DNA of 64,000 bases from Balaenoptera acutorostrata (lineage: Eukaryota > Chordata > Mammalia > Artiodactyla > Balaenopteridae): the NCBI RefSeq assembly GCF_949987535.1, contig NC_080073.1, positions 23,990,116 to 24,054,115 on the forward strand, written 5' to 3'. The notes beneath the pieces are model-generated. The model was not told the origin of the DNA and ran no database searches. It saw only the letters and a list, made by a program, of their open reading frames with translations. The stretch's first letter is position 1. The number at the start of each line of letters is the position of its first letter. Both the position numbers and the translations under genes were made by a program. Shown here one piece after another: positions 36,371 to 47,819 of the stretch.

Positions 36371-38162
36371 CTGCTGGGTGCTGTAGGACAAAGACTTAAA
36401 CCTGCATTCAAATCAACCACAGGCCCAGGTGAGATGTGTGAGATATTAAGGCAGAGAAGCACATTTAAGACTGGCGGGATTACAGAGGCACACGTGGCTG
36501 ACTTCTCTCAAATAATGTCTTAAGCATCAGAATTCAGAGACCCACACCAATTTCTAAAGCCGATTTTAAGGAGTGACTGACTCTGGGGTTTGTATAATGG
36601 CTAGTGTGTATTATTTCTTCATTTGAGTTGCTTGTAAGCCTCATTTGCATAGAGAATTATCTGTGTAACATTTTCAAAAATCGGAATAACTGTGACTCAT
36701 TAATGACTTTGTTCAATGTTAGTGACCAAAAGCTCTGAAGGTGAGCTGTACATATTGAGTTGCTATCAAGTGATTTTACATTTGATTATTTGCTGAATGT
36801 GTTTCTTTTTCCATGCCTCAGTTTAGGCAATATATGGTTGATCAGCTTACTGAAGAAAGACAAGTACAGAACTACCTTCTGAGTGGGAATTCTTGGGTGA
36901 CGATGTCAGAGGAGTGATTCCAGTTTAAGATACAGTTTTATCATTCTCAGTATAAGCCTTTAATGTGTATGAATAGGCCATTCAGTTGTGGCTTTTGGTT
37001 AATGAGGGGAAAAAGCATTGCAACAGAAAAAAAAAAAAGATAAGGACATCTGATATCCTAGATTTAAAAAGAAATCTCTTCTCGTAAAACCTTATAATGT
37101 GGGCCTAGGGAACACAGTGTGGTGATTTCATTGGAACTTGATGTGTAATTCCTCAGAAGGTAAAAATGCAGCAGAAACAGCCTTAAAAGCTTAAGGGATT
37201 AAATAACTTTAACAAGTCGCATGCTCTTCCTCATTCACACCCCTTGAAATTTGAAAGGACCAATCACTTTTTCCCAGCTAGACCTAAGCTGGTGACTCCT
37301 TTTTTAATGGATGACCAACAGCACAGCGTGAGGTCAAGTAGAGACGTACAGATGAAGCCCACAGTTTCCCGAGAAAGAAGAGGTTCCCAAGCTAGTCCTG
37401 TGTGCCCCATGTGCTCAGCAGTTGGATCATTGGATTGCTTCACACTTTTCTTTCCGGCTGTATTCTTCACTTTAGCCAACATCTGAGAGGTAAAACATGC
37501 AAAGTCCTGTGCCGTGCCGTTCAGGAGCCCAGACGGGGCTGAGTACTGGGAAATCGACGGGCCTGAAAACCAAACTGAATGGGAAAACTTCCTTCCCCAG
37601 GGAATGCCTGTCACAGATTTGGGACCAGTTCCTTCCACTTTGAATTATTATTCTTATTAAAGTTGAAAAATACAGCCATGCGTTACACCTTCCTTCCCCG
37701 TGAGAGGTTTAGCCGGTACGGTCAGTGATCTGTGAGCAGTGCCTGTTTTTGAGGATGAAACGCTAACGACGTCGTCTAATGACAGTGGGGTTATTTGCTC
37801 ACCACAGCTTACTCAGAAGTAAACGGAACTTTTTATCCCTCAACTTCCAAGGAATCAATGAATTATTGTTTGCCAGCTTTGAATGGTGTTTGCCAAGTTT
37901 GTAATATGTGGTTCTGGTTGTAATCCAGGAAGATGCTGGTCAGATTATGTAAATACTGATTAAGCCTATAGAATTATGTTCAGAGGGCATTTCTTTTTTA
38001 TAAGAGCGTCTTCCTTGTGGATCAAGTTTTCAAAGCCCTCTCCTCTGTTGGAATTGGTTAAGAACTGTGTGTGCCTAGAGGATGTAGGCTGAGATCCGTG
38101 CCGCTCCGCCACCACGTTTTTAACAAAGCTCTTGAATTATTGAGAGATTCAAATTTATTTTT

Positions 38163-38623
38163 TATTTTATTTTTAAAAAATTTTTTGTTGTAGTATAATT
38201 GATGTACAGTGTTGTGTGTTAGTTTCAGGTGTACAGCAAAGTGAATCAGTTATACATATACATATATTCACTCTTTTTTAGATTCTTTTCCCATATAGGC
38301 CATTACAGAGTATTGAGAGTTTCCTGTGCTATACAGTAGGTCCTTATTAGTTATCTATTTTATATATAGTAATGTGTATATGTCAATCCCAATCTCCCAA
38401 ATTATCCCTCCCCCCCCCCTTACCCCGGTAACCATAAGTTTGTTTTCTACATCTGTAACTCTATACCTGTTTTGTAATTTTTCACAGAATTAGAACAAAA
38501 AAATTTTGCAATTTGTATGGAAACACAAAAGATCCCGAATAGCCAGAGCAATCTTGAGAAAGAAAAACGGAGCTGGAGGAATCAGGCTCCCTGACTTGAG
38601 ACTGTACTATAAAGCTGCAGTCA
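38163..38623. mobile_element. L1 with 5' inversion (twin-primed insertion)
   Basis: From 38163 to about 38479 the L1 3' UTR runs in reverse, starting with its T-rich tail. From about 38480 to 38623 a piece of ORF2 runs in the opposite (forward) direction ('agccagagcaatcttgagaa', 'gaatcaggctccctgacttg'). A perfect 14-bp target duplication, TCAAATTTATTTTT, lies at 38149-38162 and 38624-38637 and encloses both pieces, proving one event. This is the known signature of twin priming. Confidence 0.92.
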
Positions 38624-39714
38624 TCAAATTTATTTTTAAAGTCCAAGTTGCTTCCCTACGTGCTGTTTCACTTTAAATATTTGTTGATTACTTTATGATT
38701 TAGACGTATTTGTTGATTACTCCATTCTTTAGATTAATAGAAATTTCAGGGATGATGGACATGTCCTCTCCCTGCATTGTGCAGTCAAGACAGTAGCCGC
38801 TAGCTGCAGGTGGTTGGACATTTGGACAATGGCTAGTGCCACCAAGACACTGAATTCTTAATTTTCTGTAATCTTAATTAAAGTATAAATGTCAGTAGTC
38901 ACACGGCTAGTGGCTGCTGAAGTGGAGAGCACAGGTTTACAGAACAGTGGGGGTTTCTCAGCTATTTGAACACTTAGCTCTTCTCATTCTGTGGGATCAG
39001 GGTAGGGGGTCTGGCCAGGAAAAAGGCTCAGCAAGCAGATTACTGTCGTGCACTGTTGAACCCTTTGCTTTTCAGCCGCAGATAAAACCTGGCTAAAACT
39101 TGAGCTGGTCTCTGCCGAGAGGCCTCTTGTGTGTTGGGCAAATGGTGGGCCGGCCAGTCATCTCTCAGCACATGAGCAGAAAGGATATCTACAGCCGGCC
39201 TCCATTGTTCGAAGATGTGCGCACCCTTTGTGCCAAGAACAAGGGAAATGCATGTTATGACAATGGCTGACAAACTGTTTAATGAAAGCTGCAATTGGCA
39301 GTAACTAAATTCCCTGAGGTTTCTTTCCCCTCTGCTCTGCTCCTGAAAGGTGCAGAAATGCTTTTGACAGCATCTGTCCTGCTGACAGATGAATTGTTTT
39401 GACAGGAGAATCTGAAACCTTCAACTGAAGACACACTCAGATGTCGGGCCTGGTAAGGGGCGATCGTGTCTGTAGAAATAAGTGAGATGCTTTTGACTGG
39501 TGTGCATGTCAGCTGCCACCTGAAAGAAAGGCCTCGTTAAAGGTTTTTCGCTGATTTAACTCTTGGATTGTTCTTCAGACCTGAGATGAGAATTCATACC
39601 CCTCTCTCCACAGTTCTTGGGCCGAGTAGATGGATGTCCTTAATCGTTGAGAAATGAATGTTGTCAGGAAGCATGGCAGTCAAAGGTTTTTTGTGGTTTT
39701 TTTTTTAAACTTTA

Positions 39715-40262
39715 TTATACTGGAAAAAAAAAACCCACCAATGTTCATAGCAGCATGATTCACGATAGCCAAAAGATGGAAACAAGCCAACTGTCCATCA
39801 GCTGTTAAGGGGATAAACAAAACGTGAGTGAGATATATACGTATCTGCATGCAATGGAATAATGGAATGCTATTCAGCCACAAAAAGGAACACGAAATTC
39901 TGACACATGCTACAACGTGGACACACCTTGAGGACACTGTGCTGAGTGAAATAAGCCAGACACAAAAGGTCGTATATTGTATGGCTCCACTTATATGAAG
40001 TACCTAGCCAAGTCAAATTCATACAGACACCGTGTAGAGTGGAGGTGGCCAGCCCGGGGGGGAGGGGAGAATGGGAAGTTAGTGCTTCATGGGTGTTGCA
40101 TTTCAATTGGAAAAGATGCAAAAAAAGTTCTGGTGAGGAATGGATGGTGGTGATGGTTGCACAACAATGAGGATATACTTAATGCCCCCGAACCGTACAT
40201 TTAAAGATGGTCAAGATGGTACGTTTTATGTTATATATATTTTACCACAATTAAAAAATAAT
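39715..40262 (+). mobile_element. L1M 3' UTR fragment, sense
   Basis: 'ttcatagcagcatgattcac', 'tattcagccacaaaaaggaa', 'gaaataagccagacacaaaa' and 'tacgttttatgttatatata' are in order for an old L1 3' end, finishing with an A-rich tail. Non-coding. Confidence 0.85.
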
Positions 40263-40865
40263 TATGCTGGGAGGCGTGCCTCCCGGAAATGAGCAAACAA
40301 GAAAATGTCTGAGGATTTTACTTCAGATTGTATTTATTTGTCAGGGAGAATAAATATTTTCCCCATTTCCTGATAAAGCAGTTGATGATCAGCAGCTTGT
40401 ACCAGGATTTATTTCTCAAGACTAAAAAGCTAGGCAGCTCTGTGTCCAGAAGCAGAGCTGTTCCAAGGGACCTGAGCCTCAGCCACTGTCTTCTCTGTGT
40501 GTTGCTGATGGGCACTCGAGAGGATAATTACTCTTAGAGCCAGTCTGCAGACACTCAGTTGTTGATATATGGCTTTTCTAGTTCATTGAAAGTCAAAAAG
40601 TCACCGCATCCAGGCAGACCCAGTGAGTGTTTAAATTTCCACTTACAAGTATCTAAAGCTTTGTTGCTACTTACTACAATCTCCATGTGAAGTCCTGATA
40701 CTGGCTGGTTTCTTGATAAAACTAGCTTACGGAAGCCCCCTTTCTCAAGCTGCCTTATCTAAAAAGCAGAATTTGTGTAGCATTTTTGAAATTTAAATAA
40801 ATTGTGTGTGCTCTTTAAGGGAAAGATGGACCAAGGGGTGTTGTGATTTAAAGTGGTTTTATTCT

Positions 40866-41232
40866 TTTTTTTTCTTTATCTTTTTAATTTAATTTTATTT
40901 ATTTATTTATGGCTGCGTTGGGTCTTTGTTGTTGAGCGCGGGCTTTCTCTAGTTGTGGCTAGCGAGGGCTACTCTTTGTTGCCGTGCGCGGGCTTCTCAT
41001 TACAGTGGCTTCTCTTTGTTGCAGCGCACGGGCTCTAGGCGCGCGGGCTTCAGTAGTTCTGGCATGCAGGCTCAGTAGTTGTGGCTCGCGGGCTCTAGAG
41101 TGCAGGCTCAGTAGTTGTGGCGCATGGGCTTAGTTGCTCCGTGGCATGTGGGATCCTCCCGGACCAGGGCTCGAACCCCTGCCCCTGCGTTGGCAGGAAG
41201 ATTCTTAACCTCTGTGCCACCAGGGAAGTCCG
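40866..41232 (-). mobile_element. CHR-type SINE with perfect 16-bp target duplication
   Basis: Reversed full-length copy with a T-rich (tail) left end. The duplication AAAGTGGTTTTATTCT lies at 40850-40865 and 41233-41248 without mismatch, which suggests a fairly recent insertion. The body has an extra internal repeat of 'gggctctag..caggctcagtagttgtgg' units compared with the 26-kb copy. Confidence 0.95.
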
Positions 41233-42831
41233 AAAGTGGTTTTATTCTAATACTGAGTTGCTAAAGGATGTGGACCCTCCTGGGGTGGGAATTGAGGGAA
41301 GTGATTTCATTCCAGATCGTTCAAAACAGAGCCACCAGGAATTGCTTGGGTCCTGGATCCTGTGAGCCCCAGCTCCAGCCCTGGCCACGTATAACAAGCC
41401 AGAAATAAGTTATTCATTTTGAACCTAGATCAGAGCTTGAAAAACAGTGGTTCTCGGGCTAAATATGGTCTGCAGATTTATATATATACTTAAAGAATTG
41501 AAAAGATTTCACATAAAAATTCAGAGATTGAGCCTCTCTTGGAAATGGAGGAGACTGGTCTATACCACCCTTGTTTCTGGAAATAGGAGCAAATGCCCCC
41601 TTTAGGTGGAGGGCGGGTGAGTGGGCACTGCTGTGTCGACCTCATTCCACACCTGGCAGGTGACCACCCGCATTACTTGCTTGCCCTTCCTACTCTTGCC
41701 TTTGTGGTTTCTGAGTCTTTCTCTCATGCTTCCTTTAGCTCAACAACTCCCATTACCTATGATGATATAAATGTCACAGTCATTATAAACTCACAGTATC
41801 TGTAGACCCAGAAACAAGATTTCCTCCCGCCTTTGTCATGATAATATGCTCACCACAGAAGAAAATTTCAGTCTTTTCAGTCCTTTTTGTGACGTGAGAG
41901 AATTCTCTCCATTTGTGGATTTTCTGTTCCAAGTCTAACCTGCTGATTTCTAAGTATCCCATTGTAAATACTCCTAAGAGCAGACAAGCTCACACTTGAC
42001 TTCAATAGGTGGTTTAAAAATTACCACCTTCAATTTTTATGGTATCATAATCCTTGGACAAATTGCTTTTAATTCAGGCTGTGCCCTGAACACAGATGTA
42101 CCATTAATTTCAAGGGTAGTTTTACTTTTATTTAGATGAATGTCTTGAGTTGACAGTGAAATGGCTGTCAGCTCTGGCCTAGTATTGATTGGAATGTCTC
42201 TGGAGGAAGCTTCAAAGAAAGTTGGCACTTAACGTGATGCTGGGCCCCTTAAGAGACAGACTCTAAACTCATGATTCGCGGTACTTGTTAATTGTCAGTA
42301 ATGGCGATGGAATTAATAGCTGAGATGAAAAATGTTAGCCAGCCCCTTCGGCATACACAGGACTAGGTGTATTTTAGTGGCAGGGGGCAGGGCACAGTGC
42401 ACAGTTAAGTCAGGGCCCACGTGGTCCACATCTCTGTGGACTCTGTTCCTGGAAGATTAAGCTGGTCCAGGTTAAGGGTGTGATCCGGGAAGCTCAGCCG
42501 ATCAAACATTGCCCCACTTGGTCCTTGTCTTCCTCTGAGGAAGGGGTCGGGGATGAAGGGGAGAGAGATGTAGTTCTGAATAATTGTGATGGTTGCTATC
42601 ATCTTAAGGAGGCTGCTGGCACGTGAGGCTTTGGTTCACACCGATGTTTCCCCGTGACACTGCTCCTCTCTCCTGTGCGCTTATCACTCGAAATATTTAT
42701 TCATTGATGGTAGGAATGCTGTGTTCCTATAAACCTTATGATTAGGGTTGTACATTGCTCACTTCTTAAACAGTCCTTTCAACTTGGAGTATGCATCTGA
42801 GCGATTTTTCATCTTAAGTTCTTGTTTAGAC

Positions 42832-43047
42832 CAAGGTCTCTCGACCTCTGTATGTTAGCGTTGACACTCAGGGCTGGATAATCATCTGTTGTTAAGGGCT
42901 GTGCTGTGCGTTGTAGGATGTTTAGCAGCACTCGTGCCCTCTACCCACCAGATGCGAGTAGCACACCCCCTCCACCTTTCCTGCAGTCCTGACAACCAGA
43001 AATGTCTCCAGACTTTGCCAAGTGTCATCCCTGGTTGAGGACCACGG
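42832..43047 (-). mobile_element. MER5A-like hAT-Charlie element
   Basis: In reverse it reads 'gtggtcctcaaccagggatg', 'ctggagacatttctggttgt' and 'aaacatcctacaacgcacag', the order of MER5A. About 216 bp, ancient, non-autonomous. Confidence 0.85.
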
Positions 43048-43524
43048 ACTTTTAGCCAAAGAAAGATCAGTCTCCAGCCCTTCTTTCCCTTTACTACTTC
43101 TTGATAGTGTTTGATGCCTTAGTAAAACATTGATTTTTAAAAATGCCATTTAGAATAGCCTTGGACTTGATATGGTACAAAGCATTTGGACCAGCATGCT
43201 CTAGTGTAAAGTAGGAGGACTAGCTTCCCTCAGAATTTCTTTATAAAGTTGTGAAGTGGCAAAATGGTATTGATTGAAATCCATTTGGATTTAGCCAGCC
43301 TCAAGTGAATTGAGATTTTCACAGTGGCTTGTTTATGGATCCAAGTGGGGATGAGGTATAGCTGTAAATCTCATTATCAATAAGATTACTTAAAATAGGG
43401 TGTGAGATACGGGCAGTTATGAGGGAGAGGGATTATTTTTTTGGGGGGAGGGATGGGTAGACGATTCCTGAATTTGGGGGTATTGATTGAATTTTTTGTT
43501 TGTTTTTTTCTCTCCTTTTACCAG

Positions 43525-43596
43525 AAACCTGAGTTACAGCAAACTTTCTGAGATTGATCCTGCTGGTTTTGAGGACTTGCCGAATCTACAAGAAGT
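43525..43596 (+). CDS. LRIG1 coding exon 2: first leucine-rich repeat
   Basis: 72-nt exon, the classic length of a single-LRR exon, with phase 2 at both ends. It completes Leu77 and encodes residues 78-100 (NLSYSKLSEIDPAGFEDLPNLQE) plus two bases of codon 101. It matches the first LRR of LRIG1. The acceptor is tttaccag|a and the donor is gt|gtgagt. Asn78-Leu-Ser is an N-glycosylation sequon. In the LxLxxNxL core the usual Asn is Ser82. Skipping this exon would keep the frame and remove exactly one LRR. It belongs to the extracellular domain, which mediates receptor contact in this family. Confidence 0.97.
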
Positions 43597-44105
43597 GTGA
43601 GTGCTTTTCCCCAAACTTCTGGGGGTTGGGGGGACGGAGAGCTCCTTGGAAAGACTCTCTCTTACGGCAGCTTCGCTCTCTTCCCTGGATGAGCAGTCTG
43701 AACTTGTTAGAAGGAGCATCTGCTAGGGACTGTCGGGGACAAACCGTCCTGCTTAGATAGTGCTCCTTCACTGAAGCCCCTCTCTTTCCTGGGCAGTCCA
43801 GCAGGTGTGGAGTTACTGGAAATCACAAGTCCATGGTGGGTGTATAGGCTTGTGGGAAGCCTGGTGGACCAGCTGGGTTAACACCCCTGGCTGGTACTTC
43901 CCCCAGTTCCCAGGGCGCTAGAGCAGCCTGCTTTGCAGGGACATATGCGCCAGCCCACCCCTTCTGTTTCCCAGGAAACCAAGGTATAGAGGAATAGATA
44001 GTAAGGTAGACTTTTCTCTTCCCATCTCCAAAGAGAACTAGACATTACTGCCTTTGGAACTCTAGGCTTGCTGCCTCTTGCAGTGTCCTTTAAGTCAGGC
44101 CTCAA

Positions 44106-44148
44106 TCTTTTCTCCTTCTCCTTCTCTTCCTCTTCTTCCTCTTCTTCC

Positions 44149-44204
<56 letters not shown>

Positions 44205-44405
44205 CTCTTCCTCCTCCTCCTCCTCCTCCTCCTCCTCCTCCTCTTCCTCTTCTCTTCCTCCTCCTCCTCTTCCTCCTCCTCCTCCTCCTCCTCCTCCTCC
44301 TCTTCCTCTTCCTTCTCCTCCTCTTCCCCCTCTTCCTCTTCCTCCTCTTCTTCTTCCTCCTCTTCTTCTTCCTCCTCTTCTTCCTCTTCCACCTCTTCCT
44401 CCTCT

Positions 44406-44437
<32 letters not shown>

Positions 44438-44457
44438 TTCCTCTTCTTCTTCTTTTT
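44106..44457. repeat. 352-nt polypyrimidine (CTT/CCT) tract
   Basis: On the + strand 44106-44390 is pure C/T (285 nt), then one A at 44391, then pure C/T to 44457. It is made of irregular TCC and TTC units. On the minus strand it gives a spurious poly-Glu ORF and on the + strand poly-Ser/Leu/Pro ORFs; none is a gene. It begins 510 bp downstream of exon 2. Confidence 0.97.
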
Positions 44458-44916
44458 AATGTGAAGAATTCTGCTTTTGACATGGATATTAGGGTTATCA
44501 GGATTTTAATTCCACGGGGACTTTAGAGAAAAGCCATGCATACCCACTGCAGAAAATTTGGAAACTGTAGAAATATGTAAAAACAAATGAAAATCACTAT
44601 AATTATCACCCAGACCTAACCATTGTGAACACTTAGTGAAAAATATACACCTCTACACTTATAATTCTGGAATCAAGCTGTGTTTATATTGTGGTATTAT
44701 GTCTGTTTTTTTACTTATCCTTACATTTTTGACTACTTTGTCACGTAAATTAAAAGGTTTTTACTATCCCATTTCAATTTTTGTGTAAAACTACTACACG
44801 TGAATATTCCATAAATCATTCACCCAGTGCTTCTGTTGTTAGATATTTTTTAGACATTATTAACTGCTTTACATATTTTACTTATTATATGTAACTGATA
44901 AAAGTCCTTGTTTATT

Positions 44917-45230
44917 TATTTTATTTTATTTTATTTTTTTTTAAATTTTATTTATTTATTTATTTATTTGGCTGTGTTGGGTCTTCGTTTCTGTGCGAGG
45001 GCTTTCTCCAGTTGCGGCAAGCGGGGGCCACTCTTCATCGCGGTGCGCGGGCCTCTCACCATCGCGGCCCCTCTTGTTGGGAGCACAGGCTCCAGACGCG
45101 CAGGCTCAGTAGTTGTGGCTCACGGGCCCAGCTGCTCCGCGGCACGTGGGATCTTCCCAGACCAGGGCTCGAACCCGTGTCCCCTGCATTGGCAGGCAGA
45201 TTCCCAACCACTGCGCCACCAGGGAAGCCC
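44917..45230 (-). mobile_element. CHR-type SINE with perfect 15-bp target duplication
   Basis: Reversed full-length copy closely similar to the one at 26.0-26.3 kb. The duplication AAGTCCTTGTTTATT lies at 44902-44916 and 45231-45245 with no mismatch. It retains many CpGs. Confidence 0.95.
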
Positions 45231-45509
45231 AAGTCCTTGTTTATTATTCTTTGATTCCATTGTTGATGATTTATCTAAAGGAAATTTAATCAGATGGTGC
45301 AATTTGTAAAATACTTGCATTCCCTGCTGCCGTCTCCAAATTCTCCAAGGTGGCGTTTATGATTTCCATGTCCGTTTAAAAAAGGTTTCAACTTCCAAAG
45401 TTAAAGGAAGATCAGAGTTGGAAGGGGCCCTTGGAAATACTTTGTCCAGGATCATTATTTTCCCATAGGGTCAACAGACCAGTGGTCAGGGCAGGGAAGT
45501 TTGGAGTGG

Positions 45510-45870
45510 GTTATTATGTTAGTTTGCCAAAAAGACCACAGACTGGGTGACTTCAAGAACGGAAACTTATTTTCTCACAGTTTTGGAGGCTGGAAGTTCA
45601 AGAGCAAGGTCCTGGCAGGGTTGGCTTCCTCCGCAGCCACCTTCTTGCCGCCTCTTCGTGTGGCCTTTCCTTTATATGCACACTTCCCTGGTGCCTCTCG
45701 TGTGTGTCCAAATGTCCTCTTCTTAAAAGGACACCAGCTATATTGGATTAGGACCCATCCATATGACCTCTTTCAAGACCCTTTCTCCAAATGCAGTCAC
45801 GTTCTGAGGTACTGAGGGCTAGGACTTCAACATATGAATCTTGAGGGAATACAGTTCAGCCCATCACAGC
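45510..45870. repeat. Widespread mammalian interspersed repeat, family not assigned
   Basis: Contains the familiar series 'gactgggtgacttcaagaac', 'tctcacagttttggaggctg', 'cttaaaaggacaccagctat' and 'gacttcaacatatgaatctt'. I recognise it as a common dispersed mammalian repeat but cannot safely name the family. Non-coding. Confidence 0.6.
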
Positions 45871-46059
45871 CACCCAAGGTGATAAACGCAGTCCATCAAG
45901 GAACCGGTTTGCTTCATAACCCAGTGCTTTCCCCTGATCCAGGCTGCCTTTAACGCTTGTGGTTATGATATTCAGCTTCTGCATGTTGAGTCTCAGAGCT
46001 TAGTGGTTTCTTTTAGAATTGGACAAAACAGAAATTGAGGTGTTTCTTCTGGCATTATT

Positions 46060-46149
46060 CAAGCTTTCATTTAACATTTCCTTGAGTACCTACTATGTGC
46101 CAGGCACTGCTCTGCTGCTGGGAGCACAGGAGTGAATAAGACAGACATA
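46060..46149 (+). repeat. L2 LINE relic, left part
   Basis: 'gagtacctactatgtgccag' and 'cactgctctgctgctgggag' are the classic L2 3' phrase. It is interrupted at 46150 by a hAT-like element and seems to resume at 46558. Confidence 0.8.
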
Positions 46150-46557
46150 CAGGGCTAGGATTAGGGTTGGCAAATGAGGCATTCGCCTCAGGTGCAGAAT
46201 TTAAGGGGCCTCTAAAAACTCAGCATTTGAGATAAACGATACCTTAATGCAGTATTTAAAACATCAGAATGAATGCCCCAAAAAACCCCATGGTCAACAA
46301 AGTACAAGAAGTTTCGGTAAAGTCAGGATCAGCTTTACTGACCTTTCCTTTGCCCCAGGCTCCAGTCTGGCTTGACACGGCACTGTTGCCAATCCTATCT
46401 TGGTGTGAAAACTTAGATACTCTGTTCTTAATGAATTTTGTTTTGTGTTCACTTTGATCTTTAAAAAATACTGCATTCAGATGTTCTTTATCCTGGCTCC
46501 GGAGTTTTTCGGCGGCCCCTTAAATGCTGCTCCCCTTCTCCCCCAATCCTGGCGCTG
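46150..46557. mobile_element. hAT-like DNA transposon (non-autonomous) inserted in L2
   Basis: Ends are CAGGGCTAGGATTAGGG and, reversed from the right, CAGCGCCAGGATTGGGG (14 of 17 match). A second inverted match lies just inside: aatttaaggggcc near the left end and catttaaggggcc reversed from the right. The 8-bp flanks CAGACATA (46142-46149) and CAGACAAA (46558-46565) match at 7 of 8, which fits hAT target duplications. There is no transposase ORF. I cannot name the family. Confidence 0.75.
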
Positions 46558-46910
46558 CAGACAAACCTCGCCTCTCACAGAACTCATGTTACGATGGGGC
46601 ACGACATAGGGGTAACAAGGAAACCAGTAGGACTCACTGGTGGTAAGTGTTAAGGGGGGGCATAGGACAGGGTCACGGGAGGATTTTCTTTTTTTGTGAT
46701 TTTGGAGGGGTGATAACGGAGCCAGCGTGCTTAGGATGGTGGTGATCAGATCAAGCAAATGTGAATGACGTGGACAGGACAGGCTGCAAATACAGGCCCC
46801 CAAGGAAGGAAGAGGACGGAGGGCCATTGTGCCTGGCGTGCGTGAGGGGTGCAGTGTGTGGCCAGCGCCTGGGTCCTGCAGGGCCCTGGGGGTCATGTTA
46901 GGTTATGGTT
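46558..46910 (+). repeat. L2-like relic, right part
   Basis: Resumes after the hAT-like element with 'cacagaactcatgttacgat' and 'gtggtaagtgttaagg', which continue the L2 order. Farther right it becomes too diverged to follow. Confidence 0.5.
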
Positions 46911-47229
46911 CCAAAATCATTGGCCCTGCCATAAATTTGGGGCACAGTAGATGCTCCCATGAGCCTTTTCTGCATTATTCTCTCTAGTTTTCTTTTTCCA
47001 TTTGTTCCTTCCCCAGACAGCCTTTCAATTTTCATTTGGTTTGGTTCCCTTGACCTCCGGCTTTTAATCCCCCTTCTACTTGGTGCTTTTTTGGAACGTT
47101 AAACCCCACCCATATCTAGAACTGAGAGCATCTGACTTGCACCTGTCCTTCATTGGGGATGCTGGTTAGTCTTAAAAATAAATTTCCCGAATCCCAACGG
47201 CCACTATAATCACAGCAGCACTGCACTCA

Positions 47230-47425
47230 AACTTCGGGGAAGACTGCCTCATTTCATCCTGACACCAATTCTATCTGATTTAAATTCTTTCCTTTACAAT
47301 TATTTTCTCCACTTTACAAAGGAGGAAATGGAAGCTCGGAGAGGTTAAATAAACCTGTGCAGTGTTGCCTAGTTGGTAAAGCTGAGAGCTGAACTCAAAT
47401 CTGTTTGATTCCCAGAGCTGTGCAT
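47230..47425 (-). repeat. MIR SINE relic
   Basis: 'tccactttacaaaggaggaa', 'agctcggagaggttaaataa' and 'agctgagagctgaactcaaa' follow reversed MIR order. Confidence 0.75.
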
Positions 47426-47819
47426 TTAACCTTGAAGCTGCACTGCCCTAAATCCCCATACCCCTCATCTTAACCCACAGCCTTCCACCGAAGATTTTAA
47501 AAGGACAGGAAGTCCAGTGTTTATCTCCTGTATCACTCGTCCTGCACCAGTCTTCTCTCTCTAGGTACCGAGTATTTCCTCTTACTCCTCCAGACCCCTT
47601 GTCCAAACCCACACCCCCTCCAAGCCCAGCCTCCCTTCTCCCCTCCCAACCTGGCTTGTCTCCCTCCCCTGAGCTCCTGTTGAACTTAGGGACAGGATGA
47701 GGCTTCTCACCCACTCCTCTGCGCTCTCTCTCTGCTGGGTGTACCTTCTCTCCTTACTCCTGCTAATGCACTCGGGAATGTTGACACACGTAGCTGGCCA
47801 CCGTGCTAAGCCATCCACT

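Larger units (their letters stand above)
4569..43524 (+). other. LRIG1 intron 1 (38,956 bp, phase 2)
   Basis: Donor gtgagt and acceptor ttttaccag. A long first intron is normal for this gene. The named repeats inside are listed separately. Stretches without anything I can name include about 4.7-8.0, 8.2-10.5, 10.7-12.3, 14.0-15.8, 16.1-18.6, 23.0-25.2, 26.5-27.5, 28.1-31.2, 31.7-34.7, 36.4-38.1 and 41.3-42.8 kb. They hold only short, unsupported ORFs. The first one to two kilobases are GC-rich, purine-biased continuation of the promoter region. Confidence 0.9.

Noticed and set aside
43878..44526. Long ORFs on both strands (poly-Glu/Arg-Gly on minus, poly-Ser/Leu/Pro on plus, up to 201 codons)
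   Set aside because: They are translations of the polypyrimidine tract. Every frame of such a tract is open, so they say nothing about coding.
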